Shown here: positions 11,611 through 24,029 of the stretch, piece after piece
How the letters are laid out: each line of letters begins with the position of its first letter
How positions within the stretch are numbered: position 1 is the stretch's first letter
Assembly (NCBI GenBank): GCA_000827325.1
Contig: KN832892.1
Span: forward strand, 62,001-126,000
Length of the DNA: 64,000 nucleotides
From: Oidiodendron maius Zn
Taxonomy: Eukaryota > Ascomycota > Leotiomycetes > Myxotrichaceae
Direction: 5' to 3'
Position numbers and translations under genes: made by a program
Notes under the pieces: generated by a model
What the model saw: only the letters and a program-made list of their open reading frames with translations
The model's database searches: none
Told to the model about the DNA's origin: nothing

Positions 11611-12958
11611 TTAATTCTGGTAACAGGCAACGTGATAGCAAGGGACGACTTTAAAGTTGAGGCCTTCTTGAGCCGCACTTCCGAGTCGAATCAAGGGCGC
11701 ACACAAATCGGCTAGCGGCGTTTCAAGGAGTATTTTCGGCGTTCGGTTAGAAGTCAATATCTTTGTCGACTTTGAAAATGCGTCTCGATTGAGGAGGAAT
11801 TCAGGAGTGGGGATTACTCTTCATCATTGGCTGTGGCCTTTGTAAGATTACTGTACAGAGCACGGACCCAACGTCTGGCTCTCTTGCGGGGTCCTTCGGA
11901 CATCTCTCGGACGTCGCATTTGCTTCTTGTTGAAGCGGGCTAGATCGCTAGGCTGCGGATATACAGCAAGTGCCAAGTAGATTTTGGTAGTTACTGTATC
12001 CGGTTAAGGTCAGCCGACCGTGAGGTTGGGCTCAGCTAACTTACTTTAAGAGCCGAAAGGCCTTGAGTTGCAATCTTAAATGCTTGAAAAAAGGCTTTAC
12101 TATCAAGGCACTGGAACACGATAGACTCGAGGTAGTATATCTGTTTTCTCCCTGGTAGGTTTCTTGCCTTGACGACTGACTCGAGGTGAGAATTTGCCAC
12201 CTGGCATTGTCAATGTTTTGTCCTCAGGCATCATGCACAGGAGAATATTTTGCCGTGCTCAGCTTGCATTGGAATCGTCCGATTAAATGCGATGTCAATC
12301 CCTACAAATATTTCAAATGATGATGGTGTTCCGTATAGCTGACTAAAATTGATGTGGGAGCGTTTCACGCCATAGATGGGCATACTGTAGCGGATTTACT
12401 TCTGGGACGACAATATGATTCAAACCATGCGACGTTATTATGTTATATTGACGTGGTACACCAACTATTTACCTTCTTGTGATCGCTCCTCGGTTAGATA
12501 ATACTAATGATAAGCTAGGGCTTGAGTTCCAGGATACTGATGTTCTCTGTTGCTGTTGCATCAAAGATATGCAGGAGTTTCGCCTTGAGACACTGCGGTA
12601 AACTTAAGCTAAATCTAGTACAAATTGAGCATGTATAAGTATTGAGCTTGACTCTGGTAAATATTGTCTGTGGGATGTAGTTTATAGCAGGTTTCTGCAA
12701 GGTGATGGAGGCTTAATCGTTGCAGCTGCCGCAAAGTCCCTTCGCTTCTATAATAGGAGATTGTTCTTAGAACCCGGCTTAACTATAAAATTATTATCTT
12801 TCCTTGCATTTATCACTTACAGAATTAGAGGGTGCACAAATCGCAGGTAAGAGATAATATGTTCGTTTCCGTGATAGGAACCACTAGGCAAGCAGCCGCG
12901 AGCAGAGGGATCATGGCATCATCCGGGTAACCAATATCAGCTACGTAACGGGCGAAGA
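11611..12958. other. Intergenic, nothing recognised
   Basis: Promoter side of the P450 (first 200 bp), then about 1.1 kb of non-coding sequence without clear repeats or genes. Confidence 0.4.
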
Positions 12959-13290
12959 TTACGTAGAAATCATCAAAGGTCTTCCTTCCGTTTCGTAATG
13001 CACAAAGCTAGGCCATGGCGTGGAGGTGAATGCTTTCTTGAGGCTTTCAAGGATTGCTTGCCCGCTGCGTCCCACACAAATGGGATGTCCTTCCTGGTCA
13101 GCCTCGTTAGCGGTGTTGCCTTCTTGGCAAAATCCTTGATGAATCATCGATAGAAGTTGGCAAAACCGAGAAAGCTCTGTACGTCTTTTACCTTTGCTAG
13201 CGGCGGCTTGCGTAATCGAAGAAGTGGGAGTCTTTTCTCGAGCACGAAGGTTTGATCAATGAAAGCGACTCCATTTGCTGCACTATCTGC
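12959..13290 (-). mobile_element. Ty3/Gypsy reverse-transcriptase relic
   Basis: On the minus strand, 13200 down to about 13075 reads LAKVKDVQSFLGFANFYR, stop, FIKDFAKKATPLTRLTRKD and FVWDAAGKQ. This is the conserved C-terminal end of Gypsy reverse transcriptase leading to RNase H (VQSFLGFANFYRRFI, PLTxLTRK, FxW). The reading then shifts frame and continues as LKKAFTSTPWPSFVHYETE, the next conserved block. The TGA replaces the arginine codon CGA, a C-to-T change as made by RIP. No integrase, protease or full LTR pair was seen; the piece is dead. Confidence 0.75.
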
Positions 13291-16200
13291 CAGAGCAGTG
13301 TCGGTAACTGCTCCGTGTTCGTGCTTACAATACAGGGCAAAACTAGATGGCCACTATCCAGCCTCTTTTTCTCTTATACAGAGCAAGCGGAAATCTTCAA
13401 CGTCTCTTTCAAAACAGGGTAATGGTAAGGAGAGCAAGAGAGACGCATGACTAATATTATGGTCAAAGTGATATGATACAGTAGAATGTAGCAATAGGTA
13501 TTGGATGCATTCTATGCTCAAGATACGACTTTTTAGGGGCGAGTATGATGAAGAAAACGTCGGCCTAGAGGTAGGCAAGCAGGAAGGCTTATCGATCATG
13601 CTGAGTATGGATAATTGCTCTTGGAGGAAAACGATGCGCGGCATGAGGAATGACAGTATTCATACTTAGTATGTAGTGGGCTAGGACTATTTGATACACG
13701 TAATTCAAGCAGAGCGATGGGTGGGCATTTATTCCCATAGGTACCTAAACCGTAGCCAGCTCATTTGCATATTCAGGTATCCTGAGTATACTCCCTCTGT
13801 GTAGCAAATAAGCGCTTCCCCAAAAGAAACCCTTGTCTCCTTCCGCCAATGAATGACTTCCCCAAACATATCTGTCAGTCGACAAACCAGACTTGCTTGC
13901 ATCTCTCTTCTCTCCAACGTATACGTATGCTACGAAGTCGTGCATATGCACCCAGACGTTCTCGTAACAATCAGCCATACGGCTCAATGCGGTAATTCAA
14001 TCAGAGGTCATAAATCTTGACACCTAAACCAGGCAGCTGGCACACTCACAAACGCCAATTGGCTCAATTTGCACGTAGAGTCAGGATCTGTCAGAGATTG
14101 CTTATATTGGTACCTAATCCGGTGGGTTGAAGCCTAACCCTAGAAGCATATGAACCCCCAAGCCAGAGGGTTATATCCTTAATTAATTGAAGCACTTACA
14201 CGCCCTTTACAGCTGTTATCACGTGCCCTTTTACGGTTCATTGTTCTGCCTGTATAATCCGTAGGGGATATTACCGATACGTTGTAGTTATAGCCGTATT
14301 AAGTTTAGCGCTGCATTGCTCGTAAACTTGACACCAGTTGACGACCAGGTCAGTCATGTGGTACGCCACCATATCGGAGACGAAACGTCAGTGGTGCGGT
14401 CAGCGGCCGCAACCTGTATCAGGCTGCAGCTACAGATTAAGGTTAACCTGGCTACTGTATTTATATTCAAGTCCTCCTCCCAGGTTCGAGTCTTCTTCTT
14501 CTTCTTCTCTCTTTAGCTTAGTATTTATATCTTAATAAAACACTTCTTATCTGCGACCCTACTCTTAGGCCTACCTGCAGTGAGGTTGTTACAGTATATA
14601 TATAGCTAGCTATATAGTAATTCTTTAATCTATATTAAGCTTTAAGTAAATACTATTTACTAGAATAGTTAGTATAGTGTTAATAGCCTTATAAAGTAGC
14701 TAATGTGACCGCCCGGCTACTATAAGCTTCACAAGGGAGGCAGTGGCTGGCAAAGATGCTGTATTGACGAAGATACTAAAGTAAGGAGCAACTAGCTAGG
14801 TGCGCAGAGGTTTAATATAAGTGCAAACGCAGACCTCCTAGCCACGTGATGCATGTGCCGTCACAGCTAAAGGCTATATATAATGATATATAAACAGCTA
14901 AACAAGCCTCTTACCCTTCCTTCCTAAACAATCCTCCTTTCAACTCTTATCTTTCTCTCCTTTCTCTCCCTCTACCTTAAACCATCTCTCCACCCACTCT
15001 CCTCTCCTAACCTTCACTTACTCCTCTACCCTTCTTCTCTAAACTTCCCTTCATTCCTCCAACCACCTCCCAAACTAAGGACGACCCAACGCATCGAGGT
15101 GATTAGGGTAATGGTCTCTGGTACCTGCGCTAGCGAGCCAGGCTACCTACGTTATATCCTGCCAAGGCAGGTCGGTAAGGACGGTCACTATAGCCTCCAG
15201 GTAAAATACGGTTAATATGCTGGAAGACCCTTGTACGATCAAAAGGGTAGTAGAGAGTGTGGACTATGCGGATGAATTGGACGAGCTTTAAAACATCATG
15301 GATACACATTCTAAGAGTAGCCGAACGATGATAAAGCGCTCTGGGACCAATATGAAGCAATTTGTTTTGAAAGTAGGGTAGAAAGACGTACTGTAGTAAA
15401 TAATGGGTAGGTGGTTGAAAAGGGAGGGGGGAGTCAGTTACGAGATACGATTTTGAGAATATCGCCTACGGAAGGACGCACTGAGCCATGAGGTAGTCTT
15501 TTCTTTGTATGTTGTAGAATCCTCCGCGTGTTAATTTTATCCCCACTTTACTGCTGTTCCGTGTCCAAGACGGCAGTCAATTCAAGAGTCTTTCTTATCT
15601 TCCACTGCTAGATTGCAAAAATGCAAGAAGAGCATACTCCCACTCTTGCCGGCTGTCTCGGCCTTTCGCTCTATGCCGAGCAAGTCTAGTGTCCGCGTTG
15701 CACTATAGAGAATGGGAGCGCCAGGGTGGAAGGTGAAGACATTTGATTGTAATGTAGTATGTACCCTAAAGGCGGGGCAATGCGGGCCCGGTCATGACAT
15801 GCAAGGGGCGCGTATGTGAACTAGCTCCGGAGAGAATACAACGGCACTGATAAGGTGAATAGAACTTTTATATATTCCACTAGGGGTAATTGCTCGCTTC
15901 GCTCACTTAATGCCGTTTAGGCGCTACCGACGCTTTTATAGGAGTGTTTTCTTGAAGGGAAAGCACTTAACCCCTTGCTTTAAATATTTTTATTAGGGAC
16001 CATTATTATCTAGGAGAGAGACCCCCCTAACCCCCCTAGTCTTTTTTAACTCTTACTACAATAGACCACGCCATCGAGACCTCGCAAGCTCGGCCCCGAT
16101 AGCGCTGGGTACACGTGATTATGGATTCGGAGTTACAGGGCCGTTTTTTGGGTCGGATAAACTTCGGATGTGGTTTTTCAGTATATCTCATACTTATAAG

Positions 16201-16694
16201 CGTTCCCACAAGCTGCTAATGCAAGGTTATCGTATCTCTTGGCAGTTCCCATCTTATTGGTCCTCCACTCTTCGCAAACGCACCATATCTCTTATTTGTG
16301 GGACTTATCGTGATGATTTCTTCTCGTGCGTCCAATGATTACATATAGAAGACAATCCAAAATCAGTTGACCTTCCTATTTTAGTCCGTCTGTGATTCGT
16401 CGATCATCCATCACAAACTAAGTATGGAGAAGCTCATGACATTTGAGATGCGTGCGGCCAAGGGAAAGGGCGCGGTGAAGACGGCCAGAGATTGAAGAGG
16501 GGCAGAAAGAAAAATAGGAAATGGTTATGAAATCTAGGACTAAGCAGATACGATGGTCTAGATGGATCTTGCCCTGAACGTTGGGATATAGATACCTGCC
16601 GTGTCCCAAGTTGAAGTCGTACAGGCTGAAGTCAAAGGTTTCCCCCCAGTCACGGCCTAGTCCCTTCATCGACACTTCTCTCAAGTCAGCAACC
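13291..16694. other. Repeat-rich 3.4 kb without genes
   Basis: Contains AT-rich segments (about 14580-14710), a CTT microsatellite (near 14490-14510), a pyrimidine-rich tract at about 14900-15080, and a stretch with CCCCCCTAACCCCCCTAG near 16023. No intact ORF with family features. It is most simply read as decayed retroelement sequence next to the Gypsy relic; the last 300 bp are the promoter side of the amino acid oxidase. Confidence 0.45.
14900..15080 (+). repeat. Pyrimidine-rich tract
   Basis: About 180 bp almost free of G on the plus strand, following TATA-like tatataatgatatataa near 14875. A TATA sequence followed by a long CT-rich leader is the layout of a strong fungal promoter or an LTR leader. 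No credible gene follows, so a retroelement origin is favoured. Confidence 0.4.
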
Positions 16695-18807
16695 ATGGGT
16701 TTCCTTCAACCCACCCTCACTGGTCTCCTACTCTTCTCCCAACTCATTTCACCTTCGTCCAGTACCCCGTTAACTCCCCGCCACGAAACCCTCGACTTCA
16801 AGGGCCCCCTCACCGTCGAAGCTGCCGGTATAGCTAACATTCACATCAGCTACACCCTCCCCCTCTCCGGCCCCCTCTCCCTCCACTACGGCTCCTGCTC
16901 TTCTCCGCTCTCCCACCCCAAAGAATTTCACCACCACCAAATTGGCTCAACGGTCGTAGGCGACCATCCCTCCGCCAAGCGGCACGTAGGCTGGGAAGAC
17001 CAGCGACCTGAACGATTCGTTTGGCTTGTTCCAGAGCCAGCTCATGATGGAGGTTGTCTATTCGCTTACTCAGGTGAAGATCTAGTTGGAAGATCTGAAC
17101 CGGTGACTGTTATGAAGAGACAGAGCAAAAGGCACGGCCCCATCGTTCTTGGGGAGATTGGGGATGCCGAGGGGCCGTGGTTTGATGGTGTTGAGTATCT
17201 TTCTGCCAAGGAGCCTCATGAGACGTTTGTTGCGGAAGCGAAGAAGAAGAGTATTGGGATTTTGGGTGCGGGGATGTCGGGGCTGATGAGTGCTGTGAGT
17301 TTAGTTCCACGTGGTAGAATTTTGGCTGACACATTTTAGCTACTGCTTGAATCTGTTGGGTTTCATGACTGGAAGATCATTGAGGCTTCCAGCAGATTGG
17401 GTGGGAGAGTCCATACTGCTTATCTTGATAATACTACTGGCGCCGAGTATCAGTATCAGGAGATGGGTCCCATGAGATTCCCTGTTGATTTGACGTTGGG
17501 CAATGAGACCGTTGAGATTAATGATCACAAGATGGTATTCCAACTCGCTGACGTTCTCAACGAAATGAACAGAAACTCATCTGAATACATGGTGAACTTC
17601 ATCAAGTGAGTTTTCAAGATTCTTTCTTGCATGAGAGACTGACTGACCAATCGTCAGATGGATTCAAAGCAACTCAAACGCTCCCAAGAGTAACTCCACA
17701 ACTACTTACTCAAACCAGACCGCCGTCACCGCAGCCTTGGATGGATACGACAATTTCATGAACCTCACCGATGACAAACTGTTCGCTGCAGCAAAGAATG
17801 TGTTTACAGCCCATCGGTCAGCAGTTGATGCTGGAATCCTTGATTTCTCCGAATCCGGCTACATCAAGTACGTCCTCGGCGCCGGCAATGACATCACAGA
17901 TGAGATCGATGCTCTGTCCGACAACTACGATTCCTGGTATTACGACAGCGTCTACTTCTCCGCCAGCACCTGGAAGACCATTGACCAAGGCTTGAACAGA
18001 TTACCCCTTGCTTTCACTCCTCTTGTTGAGAACAGAACCATGTTTGGCACCGCCATCCAAGAAATCTCCTACAACAAAACCACAGACAAGGTCACAGTTG
18101 GATATCGACCCGATCCTTTTCAACAAGAGGCTGACACTATTGACTTCGATTATGTCATCACCGCTGTTCCATTCACAAAGGTTCGACTTTGGAGATTGCC
18201 AGAATACTCGTCCCTCCTCCAACGCGCAATCAACACCCTTCAGTATGAGACTGCCTGTAAGGTCGCATTAAAGTATGAGACTCGCTTCTGGGAGCACCTC
18301 GATAAGCCAATCTTTGGCGGCTGCGGCAGCACCTCCATCCCCGCAATCGGCTCCATCTGCTACCCGTCCTATAACCTCAACGCCTCCGGTCCTGGCGTCC
18401 TCCTCGGCTCCTACATATCCGGCACAACCTGCCAATCCCTCGGTGCCCTCACCGACATCGAACACGTATCCCTCGTCCAACGCGCAATCGTCGAGATCCA
18501 CGGGTCCGTCGCCGCTGAACAATTCACCGGCTCTTACAACCGGAAGATTTGGGCAAATGATGAATTCCAAGCAGGGGATTGGGCGGCGCCTGCTGCTGGG
18601 CAACAGGAACTGTATTTGCCGGCCTATTTTAGGACGGAGTATAAGACTATTTTTGTAGGCGAGCATACGAGCTATACGCATGCTTGGATTTGGAGTGCGT
18701 TGGAGTCGGCAGTGAGGGGGACGACGCAGCTGTTGTTGGATATGGGGTTGGTGGATGAGGCTAAGCAGATTACGGGGGAGTGGATGGCAAGGTGGATTCA
18801 GGTTTGA
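16695..18807 (+). CDS. Secreted flavin L-amino acid oxidase
   Basis: FAD-dependent amine oxidase that deaminates L-amino acids to keto acids, ammonia and hydrogen peroxide. Three exons (16695-17294, 17340-17605, 17658-18807), about 671 aa, usual for fungal secreted L-amino acid oxidases. The ATG at 16695 sits in CAACCATGG and starts a signal peptide (about 21 aa); an upstream in-frame ATG would bury it. An N-terminal domain precedes the Rossmann motif GILGAGMSGL (GAGMSG at residues 191-196), then E-A-S-x-R-x-GGR, the second FAD motif. The C-terminal FAD-contact segment is IFVGEHTSYTHAWIWSALESA. Many N-glycosylation sites fit secretion. Possible roles are nitrogen scavenging and peroxide-based antagonism; neighbours give no further hint. 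Confidence 0.9.
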
Positions 18808-19527
18808 GGGGGTGGAGATAAGTATGGAATTCACGAATGATGATGGTAATGTTTTGGAAGCATTCAAATGTTCAAAACCTGACAGCAGCAACACTGTTGA
18901 GTTTTGGAGCAAACTTTTCAACATTACCAGCAAGGTAATCTTTCAGATACCCTCCGAGAACCTGCTCAAGTCCCGAGTTACTGCATTTGGTTTTTACTTT
19001 GGGACATTTCTTTCTCGGGGTCGATAGACTTCAAGGCTTTGAGCTTTTAACGCATTCGGCCAGGTTCTCATTTGATCGCCGTGTCTCCGTCTATCTCGTT
19101 CATCTCTTTTTCCTTTGCACACTGTCAATCAACGAGAATTGCTGCCGATATTCTTATCCTCTTGCTTCCCGTTGTTTCAGTAATTGCAAAAGGAAAAGAC
19201 CTAACATTTTCACCGGGCATGCTGGCTCTTGTCCTCCATTCTCACCGGCCTTTGTCATCTTGATTTTTCATTTATCACTGTCATATCTTTCTTACTAACG
19301 TTTGTACCTCTCTGTTTTCACTGACCGCTGGCTCCTATGCATACAAACCAAGCCTTGGTCATGCCCTATTGGCTGTAGCATATCCCGCAGGAGCAAACCT
19401 TTTCAGAAAGAGGAGTTCGTGCAGACTTCGAGGGTTTCGAAGCAGCTTACAACCCCACCTTGGAACCACGGCAAGTCGGCTGTATCTGGGCCTCAGGATT
19501 ATATATATTAACCTAACATCAATACAG
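18808..19527. other. Intergenic, nothing recognised
   Basis: 3' flank of the oxidase and a C/T-rich region. A possible exon of the ankyrin relic (around 19400-19470) could not be supported. Confidence 0.35.
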
Positions 19528-19831
19528 ATTGCTGTTTAAACATCGTTGATCTCCTCCTCCATTCCAAAGTTGCAAGAGATGTCCTCGATGGGACTCCGCT
19601 CTTGCGCGCTGCACAGTACGGCCATCTAAACATCGTGCGCCTGCTGCGGGAGAGTGGCGCCTCAATATCGGAACACGACAGGTATCAGCAACGGCACTCC
19701 ATTGGGCATCGGTGGGTGGACAACGAAAGGTGGCAGCCGAACTCCTCTCGTACGGGGCGGATATATCGCCTGTAAATGAGGACGGGCAGACAATCCTACA
19801 CTTGGCAGCACGGAGCAGATGCGTTGGGACA
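19528..19831 (+). pseudogene. Ankyrin-repeat gene fragment, frameshifted
   Basis: From 19539 one frame reads NIVDLLLHSK, then DGTPLLRAAQYGHLNIVRLL. About 19690 the frame changes by two, and the repeat resumes as TALHWASVGGQRKVAAELL and GQTILHLAARS. These are two to three ankyrin repeats (TPLxxAAxxGHxxIVxLLL). A plausible acceptor (AATACAG, ending 19527) and donor (GTAAGA, 19832) bracket the piece, so it may be one exon of a former gene. No further repeats were found on either side, so it is a fragment. Confidence 0.6.
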
Positions 19832-20716
19832 GTAAGAGTTATACCGAATATATGTCGTGACTTTATCCATACGTGACAGCTGCCCCGCATGATAGAACGA
19901 CCGCGGGGTTTGAATCCGGGGTCGATGAATCTTTACCAAAGGAACATACCGTGGATCAATATTGGAGTGGATCGTGCAGAACACATCAAGGCCCCAGCGC
20001 AAAATTTATCCGCGGGAAAATGTCGTCGGGAAAAGTGGGCATAAGTCGCGGCCGCAGTGAGGATGGGAATTTCAAAACAAAGCTAACTACCTGCTAGTTC
20101 CTATTTCCGGAAATTATGGTGGCAAAATATACGCCGTTCGCAATACTAGAACGAGTGAGGGTTCAAGGATGTGTTAAATTTTGCAGGACCGGCAACAGCG
20201 GGGGGCCATCTTCGAGCATGAATTGATTGTTTCAATGAAAGTACACACAACCTTCAAGGATGTGTAATGTCTTGCTCTTCATACATATTAGAACCTTTCT
20301 GCGACGATAGAACGTAGAACTATGAGTACATCATCCCTGGGAAATACTCCTGTGCCTTGGATGGCAGTCTAAGTGGCCTAGAATAGCTGCCCTGTGTGAA
20401 GAGCAAAAAGGAACTTATTCTTGGCTTCAAAATCATCGTTTTCCGCCCTTAGATCTGGGAAACGGAGCTGCAGGTCTTGGTCAAGCGGCCGTCACTGAAT
20501 CGAAACATCTTTGTCCCTGATTTTGTGCTCGATGCAGTTTCATTATATCAACAGGGTTTTAATTAAGCGCGTTCATTCATTCGAAGCCTCTTAAACATAA
20601 ATATATACATATCATTCATTCATTCCAATCCCTGAGTTACAGAGACTCTTTGCTATGGAAGGTTGGCTGGTGCTCGTTCACCTGACCGGACGGAGTTTAC
20701 ATACGACTTATAATCA
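19832..20716. other. Intergenic, one PDRE-like element
   Basis: No gene recognised. It contains the palindromic-element copy at 20005-20015 with no start codon of a recognisable gene nearby; a lost cluster gene is possible. Confidence 0.4.
20005..20015. promoter_or_regulatory. PDRE-like element copy 1 (TTTATCCGCGG)
   Basis: Matches the left 11 of 16 positions of the ideal palindrome TTTATCCGCGGATAAA. It lies about 700 bp beyond the 3' end of the saponin-hydrolase-like gene and is not next to an obvious promoter. Confidence 0.4.
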
Positions 20717-22628
20717 TCAACTCCCATTAGCCGGTTGTTTGTAGACCACGCCATCAACTGTCGTCGTCAAGGTTCCATTTGCATAAAACTTGTTGTTAAT
20801 AACATCAATCTCGAAGTGAAACCCGCCGGGGCCAGTTATCTTCGAGCTGTGGCTAATTCCAGTGCCATGGAGGTCAGAGTACCAATCGATATGGGTGAGT
20901 GTGACGTTCGGATAGGTCGCGGTAACCTTCTCGGTGCCGGAGATAAAGTTGATGCCATTGTCAGAGTAGTTATAATAAGTAACCGCAACGGCGTTGACGG
21001 CGGTTTCAGCGCTGTTCTCAAGAAACGCAACTTCAGCATGGCCACTGACCTTCCCATCCAGGGTATAGTTGCCCGCAGGGAGAGGCGCTACAACTGGATT
21101 TGGGCTGCCCGGTACATACGGTTGTCCCCATGGAACAATATCAGAGACTGGGGGCATCGGTTTCCATTGCAGCGGCTTGCGACTTGTAAGTGTGGCCAGC
21201 ATCAAACGGATCGTCCGTCCACCAGGCTCGGTAGAATTGGGACACGGCAGCGGATTAGCACCACCACAGTCGGGTGCAACGGTAAGGGTTTGAAAATACA
21301 CAATATGGGTTCCATCAAGAGACCACCGTGGGTCAGCCATACCATTCCAATATGGGTCGTTCACACTGCCGGGGCTGCCGTCACCAGCTGCATTGAGCTG
21401 CTGGCCTTCATAGTAGCGTCCGTAAGCGGAGTAGCGGTCGCCATAACGGTCAATTATCCAAGGCTGGAAGAATCGTCGTAGCCCATTGTTCCGTACCGAC
21501 GAGACTGCGCCGGTGATAAGTGTGTCGATGAGAGGTGGAATGCCTCGCATACCAGCAAGAAACATCATTCGGTTCGAGGTTGTAGTATCCATGATTACGA
21601 TCCAGTTGCCGTCAGATGATGTATCGACGGGGTCGACGTACTCCGGGTCACTGGTGACTCGGACAACCTCTCCTGTCGCGAGATTGGCGCCGAAGATATC
21701 GATATTGCACGATTCTGCCGGGAACCCAATGTAGTCTACCTGATGACCAAGTCCGCTCAGCCCTCGTGCCTCGCCCACTGAGATAGCTTGAGAATTAATA
21801 CTCAACTTGTTGCCATCAACGGAAATAGTAGGCGGGCCATTAGGAGCGTATAGCCCAGTGACATTGACGAGATCATACCGAGGGGTAAGCGGTGTTCCTG
21901 TGGTGGGCGTTGGGTTGAACTGCAATCGGGCGAAGTACCCATACTGCCCTATGGTGGCACCGGAAATGCTTAAGGCATTGAAACTTATATGAACGTCATC
22001 CGGGTGCTTGCGCAGCTCCCGTATGGTACCGCCGGCCCCGGAGCCGTCAGGTGTAATATTCCATCGAAGGGGATAGATGTGGACTTTGTCTGGCGTGCAC
22101 TCTGCACTGGCTAGCTGCGCAGTCCCACAATCAATAATCCATACACCAGCAAGCACGCGTATCCCATCAGAGAAAGCCTGAGGGTACTGATAATCCGTTG
22201 CCGACCCCTTGAAGGACACTTGTTGGTCTGCCGGCACCCCGCAGGTGATGCATTTCCATGGGTCGCCATTTGGGAAGAGCGTGCCATCCGTTTTAACAAT
22301 TATCAGCTGTAGGCCGGTATAGATGCTGGCGGGATCCGGGGCAGCCGGTGCTCCTGCGTATGTCAGGGAGGCAGTAACATGCTTCCCGTCCGGGAGAAAG
22401 TTTCCTCCTAGTAGACCTGACAAAGCTCTGCCTATGCATCCAGTCCCACGAGGATTTACTTCATACGTGCATCCACCTTCTGCTTCATCGGGAGTCACTG
22501 GAGGTATCGGCAGCTCAACTACCTCTATCGGCTCAGGCTCTGGTGGAGGGGGGGGTTGCGGTGGTGCATGCGGTGGCCAGCGATAGCACGACAAGAATGA
22601 CAGCTTTTCGGCTCAGTGTAACACGCAT
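20717..22628 (-). CDS. Saponin-hydrolase-like secreted beta-propeller protein, with a 1-base frameshift
   Basis: The 620-residue body (YEVNPRGTGCIG near the start, a TolB/WD40-like propeller segment DPRWSLDGTHIVYF, many paired Cys) resembles the fungal proteins called saponin hydrolase, which cleave the sugar chain from soyasaponin-type triterpenoids. The body frame has no ATG: it opens only after a TGA and a TTG at 22594. In the next frame, ATG at 22628 gives a good signal peptide (MRVTLSRKAVILVVLSLATA) that runs into a tract of eight C (G on the plus strand, 22548-22555). Removing one C joins this signal peptide in frame to PPPEPEPIEVVELP. So the gene is either frameshifted in a homopolymer or the base count is wrong. 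It is single-exon, divergent from the Zn2Cys6 gene. Confidence 0.65.
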
Positions 22629-23039
22629 CCTGGAATACGACTTCAATAGAAAACAACTCTAATGCAATTCAACTTCAACCGTATCCACTGTCAGAGCAGG
22701 CTCCAGCTTGGCTTTTATCTGTTTCAGATCGAGAGAGGTCCATTTATCTTCCGCAGGTGATCGCACTTTAGGAAATTGGATTGTAGTAAGACTAAGTTGC
22801 CTAGACCCCTGACGGAGCAGAGCGCTCAAAACATTTTCGTTCTCGGCATACGGGGCTGAAATACGGCCGTGTAGCAGCATCTATCAACAAACACGAGCCA
22901 AACAAAAAAGGGGGGCAACAGGGCTACCCCACACTGCTGCGGAAATAGAGCAATGATGTGCGTGCCTGGATGGTAATTGTACATTAGGAGATGACATATT
23001 TGTTCTACAAAGAGTCCTACGGCTATTACTTTTGCGAAC

Positions 23040-23050
23040 CCGCGGATAAA
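23040..23050. promoter_or_regulatory. PDRE-like element copy 2 (CCGCGGATAAA)
   Basis: Right 11 of 16 positions of the palindrome. It is 412 bp upstream of the hydrolase ATG at 22628. Confidence 0.5.
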
Positions 23051-23823
23051 CCCCTAGTAAGCACGAAGTTTGACGCCACTCATCACATTAACTCTTTGTA
23101 AGATTGAACAACATAGGGGAACCATCAACAACTTGCTGGGTGGTCTTCGTTTCTAGCTTTCCTGACTTATAACTTTAAAAACGCTATTAAAATAGCTTAA
23201 ACCTTCTTTAACTCTATAGCTAACTTTATAGTTAAATTAAGTATTTAATTGCTATACTTAAATCTTTACAAACTTGTCATATTAAAAGTAATACAAAATA
23301 TATAATTACTAATAATGTAGGTTTTTATATATATTAAATTATCTAATTCTAAAGCATTTATAACCAGCAAATGGCTACACTGTAGCGAATAAATTTAACC
23401 TTTGGAAGAGTAGATAAACATAAGGACAAATCGCAATTATTACTATCTTGCCCCGTTCTCGTGTGTTGGTTCCTTGCCGATATAACGCAAATCAATTTGG
23501 CTTTATTGGCCTCCTGCTATCCACTAGGTATTATTACCCCGCAAGCCTTCATGGGCTTATAAGATGCGACGGGAACGAGGTCATGCTTGACGATGATCGA
23601 ATGGGGACTTTCAAATACGCGTATTACGAGTACCCATTTGATATAATACGGCGTATTTCCATTGCGGTACGGAACCGACCGCTAGTGGCTTGGGCCTTCA
23701 CAATCAGACTGGAGACCCGAGGCTAGTCAGGATGAGAGTCTACACCTCTTCTCCTTGCATTGCTTTCTCCACAGACGATGTCGGAAGTCGGCCAGATACG
23801 GATAAGATTGAATGGGAACCGGC

Positions 23824-23838
23824 ATCCGCGGATAAATA
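23824..23838. promoter_or_regulatory. PDRE-like element copy 3 (ATCCGCGGATAAATA)
   Basis: Contains the full yeast PDRE octamer TCCGCGGA and most of the palindrome. It is about 200 bp upstream of the chosen ATG (24030) of the Zn2Cys6 gene, so autoregulation is possible. The ATAAATA part could also serve as a TATA box. Confidence 0.55.
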
Positions 23839-24029
23839 GAGCGCAACGACCAACTTTTCTGTCTTCCTTATTCAGCGCAACTCCAGAACTCCAATCTGCA
23901 CTAGAAAGCAATTCTTCCTCTGCACCCCGCACTGCCGCCCCACTGTTGGGTCCCTGGAAGCAATCGTCTGGAGTTTCAGAGACGCATGTCCAAACTGCGC
24001 CCGAGTTGGTATACCTTGGCTCGAAAATC

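Larger units (their letters stand above)
22629..24029. other. Divergent promoter region with AT-rich patch
   Basis: Shared 1.4 kb upstream region of the saponin-hydrolase-like gene (-) and the Zn2Cys6 gene (+). It holds two PDRE-like elements (23040 and 23824) and an AT-rich, repeat-derived stretch (about 23170-23440). A 73-codon ATG ORF (22880-22659, -) ends 31 bp before the hydrolase ATG and has no known relatives that I can see. Confidence 0.6.

Noticed and set aside
13745-13987. 80-codon minus-strand ORF in the repeat region
   Set aside because: No similarity to transposon proteins that I can recognise and lies in decayed sequence.
16021-16045. CCCCCCTAACCCCCCTAG resembles telomere repeat
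   Set aside because: Only two units, each with too many C, and surrounded by ordinary sequence.
18268-18933. 221-codon ORF antisense to the amino acid oxidase
   Set aside because: Shadow of a well-supported exon; composition follows the opposite strand.
22659-22880. 73-codon ATG ORF just upstream of the saponin-hydrolase-like gene
   Set aside because: Could be a small gene or upstream ORF, but there is no family match or other support, so it is only mentioned in the spacer entry.
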